Positions 1 to 5,391 of a stretch of 5,391 bases of DNA are shown here, piece after piece (within the stretch, counting starts at the first letter, position 1; every line of letters starts with the position of its first letter). The notes below the pieces were generated by a model. It did not search any database. It worked only from the letters and a program-made list of their open reading frames with translations, and was not told the origin of the DNA. The DNA lies in NCBI GenBank assembly GCA_964617335.1, contig CAZTXG010000051.1, positions 1 through 5,391 of the forward strand. Reading direction: 5' to 3'. Both the position numbers and the translations under genes were made by a program. This DNA comes from UBA2658 sp964617335 (GTDB lineage Bacteria > Bacillota > Clostridia > Oscillospirales > Oscillospiraceae).

Positions 1-4
1 GTTT

Positions 5-33
5 ATAATAGCACCACATTTTCCAATTGTCAA
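5..33 (-). promoter_or_regulatory. Near-consensus extended -10 promoter directed off the left edge
   Basis: On the minus strand there is a perfect -35 TTGACA (28-33), a 17-bp spacer ending in TGC, and -10 TATTAT (5-10). The TG one base upstream of the -10 makes it an extended -10 element. The transcription start would fall just outside the window. It is the best promoter in the window and implies another minus-strand gene to the left. In many clostridia the gene after mfd and the foldase is spoVT, but nothing of the downstream gene is visible here. Confidence 0.75.
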
Positions 34-94
34 CTACTTTTTTCCCTTTTTACACGCTTAATTAATAACATTTTTAGATTTTTTCGTTTTTCTC

Positions 95-136
95 TAAATG
101 TAGTGTTTTTTGTTTATTCTAATGATAAATGTAGTG
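95..136 (-). repeat. Two exact 11-bp direct repeats, CACTACATTTA
   Basis: CACTACATTTA occurs exactly twice on the minus strand (95-105 and 126-136), 31 bp apart start to start, about three helical turns. The copies lie roughly 100 and 130 bp upstream of the expected start of the left-edge promoter. A 9/11 variant, CACCACATTTT, is on the opposite strand at 12-22, inside that promoter's spacer. This layout would suit a regulator binding on one face of the DNA, but no regulator is identified. Confidence 0.45.
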
Positions 137-174
137 GCATCCTCTCGGGCAATTAATTACCCGAGAAAATGCCA
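135..174 (-). terminator. Stem-loop downstream of the prsA-like gene, possible terminator
   Basis: TGGCAT (135-140) pairs with ATGCCA (169-174) and TCTCGGG (143-149) with CCCGAGA (160-166). This gives 13 bp with one 2x2 internal loop and a 10-nt AT-rich apical loop. It begins about 45 nt past the prsA-like stop, where a terminator is expected. The weak point is the tail: on the minus strand the stem is followed by CTACATTTATC rather than a clean T-run, and the plus strand is also without one. It could instead be a transcript-stabilising hairpin or an operator-like element for the next gene. Confidence 0.5.
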
Positions 175-218
175 TAAAAATATACATTATTATATTTGCA
201 GCTTCTTTTTTTAAAACC

Positions 219-1448
219 CTATCTACCGGAGCTTTTGCCGGCATGGGAAGTTTCCGTTTTTAAAAAAACCGCGGCAATATCCATATTATTATATGCTTCC
301 GTAAACTCTATCTCAACTTCACCCGCCCAACTCTCTGTAAGGGTATTAAATTCCTCTTGAGCAATTATCTGCCTTAGAGTCCAAAACTCCGTTTGAGACA
401 GCTGCTCGACAGCGGCATCTGCCGCTAAGGGCAGACGCATTATAATATGGTAGCCATATTCTGTCTCGACAATTGAGGAAAGCTCGTATTCCCCAAGGCC
501 CTGCACCGCATTTTCAAAATTCTCAACCATCCTGCCATGGAGAAAGGTGTAGCCGTCAGTGTAGTAGGCTGTTCCGGGGTCCTCACCCTCGGAGTTTATA
601 AGCTGGTCCATACGGGCTTCCCTTTCTGCGGGGTCTTTTATGGCTGAAAGCTCTGACAATATTGCCTCTGCCCTAATTTTTTTATCGGATATCTGTTTAT
701 CCGGAAGCTTTGTACCGGTATCGTCAACTGTGGAAAGAAGAATATGCTTTGCCCGCATATAGCCCAAATTACTTGCCTGTTCATTTATCGTTTGCTGGTC
801 TAGCTTTTCCCCTTCCAATCCATACATTTCTTCAAAGACTCTTTGATAAAGAGCGCTTACCTCGTTTACCTTATCGTAAACATCTTTTGATAGGTATACC
901 GCGGCCATATAATCTATGAAAGCCTGCTCGTCACCGTTGCCATAGTTTATTACATTTTCCTGCCAGTTTGCCTCCAGCATTTCCTTGTCGGCCTCATTAA
1001 GCTCTATGCCCATGTCTTTTGCCTTGATTTGGAGCGAGCTGTATTGCCTTATGGTGTCAAGGGCATTTTGCATAACATACTCGCGGTTTGTCAAGCTATA
1101 ATCAAGTTCACAAGGGGCATCCCAATCAGTAATTTCTCCAAAATAGGCTTCCAAATTGCTTACATCATAAATGTACCAATAGAAAAGCTCATCCCAGTTA
1201 ATGTTCAACCCGTCTGCCGTCATCATCTTTTCCCCGAGAGGATAGGCCTTATAAGCAGCGGTATATTCACGCGAAGAAAGTGTTTCATCCTGCCCCTTGC
1301 CCTCAGAGTCGAAAATCTCCTCTGATTCTCTCCCATCTTGGCTTTCTATGGGCGCATCGCTATATGATAAAAGCTGGCTGCTCTGACAGCCGGCAAACAA
1401 AAATATGCTTGCGGCAGCTGCAATCAGCATACAGATTTGTTTTCTCAT
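219..1448 (-). CDS. prsA: PrsA-type lipoprotein peptidyl-prolyl cis-trans isomerase (409 aa)
   Basis: This is a predicted membrane-anchored extracytoplasmic foldase that isomerises X-Pro bonds and assists folding of exported proteins. Residues 1-20 form a lipoprotein signal (MRKQ, a hydrophobic run, then LFAG before Cys21, the expected lipidated residue). A low-complexity acidic/Ser stretch (about 22-62) looks like a flexible tether. Residues 75-225 resemble the helical SurA/PrsA N-terminal chaperone domain. Residues about 230-340 are the parvulin (rotamase) domain: RAKHILL at 232-238 with His235, SEGEDPGT at 286-293, and TEYGYHII at 329-336 with His334; both conserved parvulin histidines are present. 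About 70 residues follow. ATG 1448 is supported by AAGGAG 6 nt upstream and by the signal peptide; stop is TAG. It lies 135 bp downstream of mfd in the same direction, with no convincing promoter of its own, so read-through from mfd is likely. Family assignment is firm; the prsA symbol is by resemblance, and substrates are unknown. Confidence 0.93.
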   Translation of the reverse strand: MRKQICMLIAAAASIFLFAGCQSSQLLSYSDAPIESQDGRESEEIFDSEGKGQDETLSSREYTAAYKAYPLGEKMMTADGLNINWDELFYWYIYDVSNLEAYFGEITDWDAPCELDYSLTNREYVMQNALDTIRQYSSLQIKAKDMGIELNEADKEMLEANWQENVINYGNGDEQAFIDYMAAVYLSKDVYDKVNEVSALYQRVFEEMYGLEGEKLDQQTINEQASNLGYMRAKHILLSTVDDTGTKLPDKQISDKKIRAEAILSELSAIKDPAEREARMDQLINSEGEDPGTAYYTDGYTFLHGRMVENFENAVQGLGEYELSSIVETEYGYHIIMRLPLAADAAVEQLSQTEFWTLRQIIAQEEFNTLTESWAGEVEIEFTEAYNNMDIAAVFLKTETSHAGKSSGR

Positions 1449-1583
1449 CTTATTCTCCTTATATTATAATGTATACTTATGTCTGTTCTTACAAGGCAGC
1501 ATCACCAAAGGGGACTGCCTTTATCTCTGTGTAATGCCCGCAGGGGCTTGCCGCAGCAGGATAATATCTTAAACCGCAAAGCC
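1449..1583. other. mfd to prsA-like intergenic spacer with GC-rich hairpins
   Basis: This 135-bp spacer contains a 7-bp stem AAGGCAG (1493-1499) with CTGCCTT (1515-1521) around a 15-nt loop, and a small GCCC/GGGC hairpin at 1536-1547. Neither is followed by a T-run on the minus strand, so neither is a convincing terminator; they may shape or protect the mfd to prsA-like transcript. The spacer is locally richer in GC than the two outer flanks. Confidence 0.5.
1455..1460 (-). promoter_or_regulatory. Ribosome binding site of the prsA-like gene
   Basis: A perfect AAGGAG on the minus strand sits 6 nt before ATG 1448. It supports that start and suggests efficient independent translation of the foldase. 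Confidence 0.85.
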
Positions 1584-4500
1584 TCAATCCTTAGTTTCCT
1601 GCTCTCCGGCAAGCCTGTAATCGGCAACAAATTTTCGTGCCGCTTCAATAATGCGCCTGTTGGAGGATAGACGCAGACTTATGCAGGGTTTTTTTCCCGC
1701 CTCAACCTTAACCCTCCCCTTATACTCCGGCTGTCCGTATAAGGCGGACACCTTTTCCATATCAAACTCTCCAAGAGTAAATCGCAAAAATCCGGCCTTC
1801 TGAGAGATTTCCGAGATTTTGGCCTCCTGGGCTTCGCCTCTTAAAAGTGCAACATGAACAAGAGCATTTACGGCAGAGGGTGGGTCACCAAAGCGGTCAA
1901 TAAGCTCGTCTGTAAGATCGTCGGCCTCCTCCTCTGTTCGTATCATGGCTATGCGCCTGTATAAATCCATGCGCTGTTCGGAGCTTGGAACATAGCTGTC
2001 AGGTATGTTTGCCGTGATGGCAAGGTCGGCGCTGCACTCGGTATAAACCTTGGGCTTTTCACCTTTCTCCTCTAAAACTGCCTCTTCAAGCAACTTTAGA
2101 TACATATCATATCCTACGTCGATAAGATGTCCGCTTTGTTCAGCCCCCAAAAGGTTGCCCGCTCCCCGTATTTCCAAGTCTCGCATGGCTATTTTAAAGC
2201 CGGAGTTAAACTCGGCAAATTCCCGTATGGCAGACAAACGCTTTTCGGCAACCTCTGTTAAAACCTTGTCACGGCGGAAGGTTAGGTAGGCGCTGGCCCG
2301 CCGTGAAGACCTGCCCACCCTGCCCCGAAGCTGGTGGAGCTGGGCAAGACCCAGCTTGTCGGCATCTTCAATAATTAAAGTGTTTACATTGGGAATGTCT
2401 ATGCCTGTTTCTATTATTGTAGTACAAACCAACACCTGAGTATCACCGGAAACCATGCTTTCCATAACATTTGAAAGGGATTCTTCATCCATTTGTCCAT
2501 GTGCTACGGACAGGGATACATCCTCTAACAGCTTACTTATTCTGGAGGCTGTGCGCTCTATGCTTTCAATGCGGTTGTGGATATAATAAACCTGCCCGCC
2601 CCTTAATACTTCTCGTCTTATGGCATCTGCTACAAAGGCCCAGTCATGCTCCATAACATAGGTTTGCACAGGCTGTCTATCAGAGGGCGGTTCCTCAATG
2701 GTGGACATATCCCTAAGACCCGAAAGGGCCATATTAAGGGTTCTTGGAATAGGTGTTGCCGAAAGAGTCAGACAATCCACCTGTTTTGCCAGCTCCTTAA
2801 GCCTTTCTTTGTGGCTGACTCCAAAACGCTGCTCCTCATCTACCACCAATAGGCCCAATTGCTTAAAGCTTACATCCTTTTGAAGGAGCTTATGAGTGCC
2901 TATAACAAGGTCTGTTTTGCCGCTGCGCATATTTTCAAGAGTTTTTTTTAGCTGCGCCCCTGTGCGGTAGCGGCTTAAAATTTCAATATTTATCGGAAAG
3001 CCGTAAAAACGCTGCATAGCCGTATTATAGTGCTGCTGGGCCAAAACTGTTGTTGGCACCAAAATTGCCGCCTGTTTACCGTCCAAAATGCATTTCATAA
3101 CAGCCCGAAGAGCCACCTCCGTTTTGCCGTAGCCCACATCTCCGCAGAGCAATCTGTCCATGGGCCGCTCTTTTTCCATATCGATTTTTATTTCTTCAAT
3201 ACAGCGAAGCTGGTCATCTGTCTCCTGATAGGCAAAGTTTTCTTCAAATTCTATCTGCCAAGGAGAATCTGGGGCAAAGGCATGGCCTTTTTGCTTTTGC
3301 CTTTCAGCATAGAGAACAATAAGCCCCTTGGCAAGCTCACGGGCAGCCGTCTTTGCGCGGGACTTTTGCTTATGCCATTCTGTTCCCCCCATTTTAGAGA
3401 GCTTAACAGGTCTGTCTTCACTTCCCCCTATATATTTTGAAACCAAATCAAGCTGGGTTGCCGGAACATATAGGCTGTCTGTGCCGGCATAGGAAATCTT
3501 CACATAATCTTTTTCAATCCCATCAACGGGCATTTTAAAAATGCCTGCAAAACGTCCAATACCGTGATATTCATGAACAACCAAATCCCCCACGGAAAGG
3601 TCTGCATAGCTTTCTATGCCCCGTCTGTCACGAAGGGCCTTTTTCTTTTTTTTCCGCTGTACTCCCCCTTGAACTATCTGTCTATCTGTTATTACCGCCA
3701 GCTTGGCGTCAAAAAACTCGTATCCCCCGCTTAAAGAGCCCACAGAAACCGTGCAGCTGCCTTCAGGCGGCAGCTTTTTAAGCTCGGTATCAAGAGAGGT
3801 TTTAATGCCCTTGCCAACAAAAAAGTCACTCATAAGCTGGGCCCGCCTGCTATCGGCAGCAAGAACCACAACAGAAAACCCATGGGAGGTATAGTGCCTA
3901 ACATCATCAATAGCGCTTTCGGCGCTGCCCCCATAGCTTGGAAGCTGTTTTACCAGGGGAGAAAGTATGCTTTTCGGCTCAAGTGGATAGCGTCCGGCAG
4001 AAAAATTATCCGCCATAATAAGGGCAAAGTCCGAAAGCCTTTCCCCTGCCATTTCCCAAGGCAGAAAATATTGAGCGGCCCTTCCGCTTATAAGTCCTGC
4101 CTCCAAAAGTATTTTTAAATCTTCGGTGTGCTGCTTAAAAAAGGCTGTTGCCGTTTCGCCTATCTTGCCGGGTTTATCAAGAAAAACAAGAGCATCCTTA
4201 GGGATATAATCGATGGATGAGATAAACTCTGGATATATAAGAGAAATATACCTATCTGCGGCGCTCAGGTCGTTTGTTTCGGAAAGCCTTTCCATGTCCT
4301 CATCTAGGGTTTCGGTAAGCTTTAAGTTTCCCCGCTTTTTCGCAAAGCGAAGCTGTTCTCCCATTTGTTTAATTAGTATCTGTTTGTTCGATGATGATAT
4401 AATAACTTCTCTTGATGGGAGGACTTCGCAGTCTGTAATCTGCTCTATCCGCCTTTGACTTTCTATGTCAAAGAAACCCATAGAGTCGATTTCGTCTCCC

Positions 4501-5087
4501 CAAAACTCACATCTTACGGGGTTTTCATAGGCCGGAGAAAAGAAATCTAAAATGCCTCCCCGACGGGAATACTGGCCCGGCCCTTCCACCTGTTCACTTT
4601 TGTTGTATCCGCATAGGATAATTCTTTTTTCAACCTCTTCCAAGGGGAAGCCCTGGCCCTCTTTCAAGGAAAAGGCCGCTTTCTTAAGCTCTTCGGGTGG
4701 GAGGGTTCTTTGAAGAAGACCGCTTACTGTTGCCACTACAAGGGGAGCCTTCCCCTCAGCCAAAGCGCTTAAAGTTTTTAGCCGCAGCTGCTCTGCCCCT
4801 CTTGAAACCGCATCTGCCCCGTAAAAGTTCATATCCCTTGACATAAGGGTAAGACAGGGTTCTTTCAAAAAAGTTTCCAAGTCCCTGCTTATATTTTCCG
4901 CCGCCGTTTCATCGGAGCATATTACAAAAAGGGGTCTTTTTGTTTTAAGGCGCAGACCTGCCGCAATATTTGCCCTTGCCGTTTTACCCGGCCCTACAAT
5001 AAGGGCAGGCAAAGCGCCCCCTTCCATGTATTCCGGAAGGAGGCTGAGATTTTTATCATTGAAAATTGCCTGTGCTAAGCTGTGCAT
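1584..5087 (-). CDS. mfd: Transcription-repair coupling factor Mfd (1167 aa)
   Basis: Mfd is a cytoplasmic dsDNA translocase that pushes stalled RNA polymerase off DNA and hands the lesion to UvrA. The length matches the family. Visible domains: UvrB-like N-terminal module (about 1-470, with EGPGQYSRRGGILDFF at 168-183); Lys-rich linker (479-483); CarD/RID RNA polymerase-binding domain (about 495-555, GDLVVHEYHGIGRF at 500-513); helicase lobes with Walker A GDVGYGKTE (649-657), motif Ia VPTTVLAQQH (677-686), Walker B DEEQ (750-753), SATPIPRTL (776-784) and arginine-finger motif QLRGRVGR (919-926); TRG motif (about 968-995, RGAGNLLGAEQSGH); and C-terminal autoinhibitory D7 (about 1030-1130). 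No motor residue is missing. ATG 5087 is preferred because AGAGG lies 7 nt upstream and the N-terminus looks normal for the family. Stop is TGA. Oddities are an A8 slippery tract in the linker and a GPGKT in the usually degenerate N-terminal P-loop region. Identity is near certain. Confidence 0.99.
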   Translation of the reverse strand: MHSLAQAIFNDKNLSLLPEYMEGGALPALIVGPGKTARANIAAGLRLKTKRPLFVICSDETAAENISRDLETFLKEPCLTLMSRDMNFYGADAVSRGAEQLRLKTLSALAEGKAPLVVATVSGLLQRTLPPEELKKAAFSLKEGQGFPLEEVEKRIILCGYNKSEQVEGPGQYSRRGGILDFFSPAYENPVRCEFWGDEIDSMGFFDIESQRRIEQITDCEVLPSREVIISSSNKQILIKQMGEQLRFAKKRGNLKLTETLDEDMERLSETNDLSAADRYISLIYPEFISSIDYIPKDALVFLDKPGKIGETATAFFKQHTEDLKILLEAGLISGRAAQYFLPWEMAGERLSDFALIMADNFSAGRYPLEPKSILSPLVKQLPSYGGSAESAIDDVRHYTSHGFSVVVLAADSRRAQLMSDFFVGKGIKTSLDTELKKLPPEGSCTVSVGSLSGGYEFFDAKLAVITDRQIVQGGVQRKKKKKALRDRRGIESYADLSVGDLVVHEYHGIGRFAGIFKMPVDGIEKDYVKISYAGTDSLYVPATQLDLVSKYIGGSEDRPVKLSKMGGTEWHKQKSRAKTAARELAKGLIVLYAERQKQKGHAFAPDSPWQIEFEENFAYQETDDQLRCIEEIKIDMEKERPMDRLLCGDVGYGKTEVALRAVMKCILDGKQAAILVPTTVLAQQHYNTAMQRFYGFPINIEILSRYRTGAQLKKTLENMRSGKTDLVIGTHKLLQKDVSFKQLGLLVVDEEQRFGVSHKERLKELAKQVDCLTLSATPIPRTLNMALSGLRDMSTIEEPPSDRQPVQTYVMEHDWAFVADAIRREVLRGGQVYYIHNRIESIERTASRISKLLEDVSLSVAHGQMDEESLSNVMESMVSGDTQVLVCTTIIETGIDIPNVNTLIIEDADKLGLAQLHQLRGRVGRSSRRASAYLTFRRDKVLTEVAEKRLSAIREFAEFNSGFKIAMRDLEIRGAGNLLGAEQSGHLIDVGYDMYLKLLEEAVLEEKGEKPKVYTECSADLAITANIPDSYVPSSEQRMDLYRRIAMIRTEEEADDLTDELIDRFGDPPSAVNALVHVALLRGEAQEAKISEISQKAGFLRFTLGEFDMEKVSALYGQPEYKGRVKVEAGKKPCISLRLSSNRRIIEAARKFVADYRLAGEQETKD
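3604..3668 (-). promoter_or_regulatory. Candidate dnaX-like -1 frameshift signal inside mfd
   Basis: Four elements line up on the minus strand. An SD-like GGGGGAG (3662-3668) lies exactly 10 nt upstream of A AAA AAG (3645-3651), which is in the correct zero frame (codons AAA AAA AAG for Lys479-481). Six nt later a bulged hairpin can form: GCCC (3635-3638) with GGGC (3618-3621), and CGT (3630-3632) with ACG (3622-3624), around a 5-nt loop. A second perfect 6-bp hairpin GCATAG/CTATGC (3604-3619) overlaps its base by two bases. After a -1 slip the reading is E-K-G-P-S-stop, giving a product of 486 aa. In dnaX of E. coli the same heptamer with an SD-like element 10 nt upstream and a downstream hairpin directs efficient -1 frameshifting. 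Here function is inferred: Lys-rich linkers in AT-leaning genomes make A-runs easily. Confidence 0.35.
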
Positions 5088-5094
5088 TCCCTGT

Positions 5095-5099
5095 CCTCT
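5095..5099 (-). promoter_or_regulatory. Ribosome binding site of mfd
   Basis: AGAGG on the minus strand ends 7 nt before ATG 5087, good Shine-Dalgarno spacing. It decides the mfd start in favour of this ATG. Confidence 0.7.
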
Positions 5100-5122
5100 A
5101 TAATAACTTTAAAACTGCTTTT

Positions 5123-5151
5123 ATACTACACTTTTGCTCTGTCGAAATCAA
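5123..5151 (-). promoter_or_regulatory. SigA-type promoter for mfd
   Basis: Read on the minus strand, TTGATT (5146-5151) and TAGTAT (5123-5128) are separated by exactly 17 bp. Transcription would begin near 5116, giving a leader of about 28 nt that contains the mfd ribosome binding site. Spacing and hexamers fit a housekeeping sigma factor and the position is right for mfd. Activity is inferred from sequence only. Confidence 0.65.
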
Positions 5152-5359
5152 GAGTAAATATAGACATCGGATTTCATATGAAAGGCTCTTGCTTGTTTTT
5201 TCTTATTTCTATCTTTATATCTATTCCTTGTCTTTATTTTTCTTGCCTTTTCTTATCACTTATCAGCTATACATATTTAATATATATATTTCTTAAAATA
5301 TTGTAATTATCATGTTTTTTTATTTTAATAAATTAGTATAGTTTTAATAAGAAAGCCCA

Positions 5360-5387
5360 TTTTTTTTTTCTTTTTTTTTTTTTTTTT
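5360..5387. repeat. Homopolymer tract T10-C-T17 at the window edge
   Basis: Ten T, one C, then seventeen T on the plus strand, followed by CTCT. It is preceded by GAAAGCCCA, which looks like one arm of a terminator stem, but no matching TGGGCTTTC arm is present upstream on the plus strand. It may be a length-variable tract or a sequencing or assembly edge effect. Confidence 0.8.
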
Positions 5388-5391
5388 CTCT

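Larger units (their letters stand above)
1..218. other. AT-rich intergenic region left of the prsA-like gene
   Basis: No supportable gene was found in either strand. The content is regulatory-looking: the stem-loop at 135-174, the 11-bp repeats, the outward promoter, and a weak AT-rich inverted repeat (CATTTTTAGA at 69-78 against TCTAAATG at 93-100, 8 bp with a 2-nt bulge) overlapping the first repeat copy. Confidence 0.7.
5088..5391. other. Gene-free AT-rich region upstream of mfd
   Basis: Apart from the mfd ribosome binding site and promoter, this 304-bp stretch shows no supportable gene. It holds a 12-bp palindrome TTTCATATGAAA (5172-5183), a strongly pyrimidine-biased plus strand from about 5184 to 5268, then very AT-rich DNA, and a T10-C-T17 run (5360-5387) at the window edge. 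In many clostridia pth ends close to mfd; here no pth sequence is visible within these 304 bp. Confidence 0.7.

Noticed and set aside
1466..1494. Promoter-like TTGTAA, 17 bp, CATTAT upstream of the prsA-like gene (minus strand), with a nearby TATAAT
   Set aside because: Transcription would start near 1459, inside the AAGGAG ribosome binding site, destroying it; the hexamers match only moderately. The AT-rich string is better explained as spacer composition.
2338..2356. 7-bp hairpin AGCTGGG/CCCAGCT inside mfd
   Set aside because: It is explained by the codons for the conserved KLGLAQLHQL stretch and has no T-run or other signal nearby.
3030..3440. 136-codon plus-strand open frame opposite the mfd motor domain
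   Set aside because: It is antisense to the strongly conserved Walker A region of mfd and has no family resemblance or ribosome binding site. Other plus-strand frames inside mfd and the prsA-like gene are rejected likewise.
5082..5306. Plus-strand open frame of small hydrophobic proteins divergent from mfd, including a version from ATG 5178
   Set aside because: No Shine-Dalgarno site; the longer version starts with GTG inside mfd. The Leu/Ile/Phe/Ser/Tyr-rich product is what a T-rich, pyrimidine-biased strand yields by chance, and the mfd promoter lies within it.
5325..5360. 11-codon minus-strand mini-ORF starting at ATG 5360 right after the A-run
   Set aside because: No ribosome binding site, AT-rich composition and far from mfd; no sign of a real leader peptide.
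5351..5387. Intrinsic terminator on the plus strand ending in the T-run
   Set aside because: GAAAGCCCA before the T-run has no complementary arm upstream within reach, so a stem cannot be formed from what is visible.
1..5391. CRISPR array, tRNA/rRNA, riboswitch, insertion sequence or phage att site
   Set aside because: No spaced repeat array, cloverleaf, conserved aptamer core, transposase or terminal inverted repeats were seen on either strand.

Overview
The window holds two complete genes, both on the minus strand, between two AT-rich flanks without genes. The set suggests a Gram-positive, low-to-moderate GC member of the Clostridia (Firmicutes/Bacillota). It combines a lipoprotein parvulin foldase of the PrsA type, mfd directly upstream of it, purine-rich Shine-Dalgarno sites (AAGGAG, AGAGG), and coding DNA clearly richer in GC than the very AT-rich spacers. 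Genus cannot be fixed from the sequence.

Layout, in the direction of transcription (right to left): 5391-5088 is a gene-free leader region with a long T10-C-T17 run at the window edge, a pyrimidine-rich (plus strand) stretch, a 12-bp palindrome and a SigA-type promoter (TTGATT, 17 bp, TAGTAT). 5087-1584 is mfd, a full-length transcription-repair coupling factor of 1167 aa with all motor motifs intact. 1583-1449 is a 135-bp spacer with GC-rich hairpins. 1448-219 is a 409-aa secreted lipoprotein peptidyl-prolyl isomerase with both parvulin histidines. 218-1 is an AT-rich intergenic region with a 13-bp stem-loop, two exact direct repeats of CACTACATTTA, and a near-consensus extended -10 promoter pointing left out of the window.

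The two proteins do unrelated work: Mfd removes stalled RNA polymerase and recruits UvrA at DNA lesions, while the foldase helps exported proteins fold outside the membrane. Their adjacency is a familiar clostridial neighbourhood, often continued by spoVT. The strong outward promoter at the left edge shows that another minus-strand gene probably follows, though none of it is visible.

The most unusual signal lies inside mfd, at the linker between the UvrB-like N-terminal module and the RNA polymerase-interacting domain. A dnaX-like arrangement is present: an SD-like GGGGGAG exactly 10 nt before an in-frame A AAA AAG heptamer, a bulged hairpin 6 nt after it, and a -1 frame stop six codons on. 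If it works, it would release a 486-aa N-terminal Mfd fragment. This is a hypothesis from sequence only.
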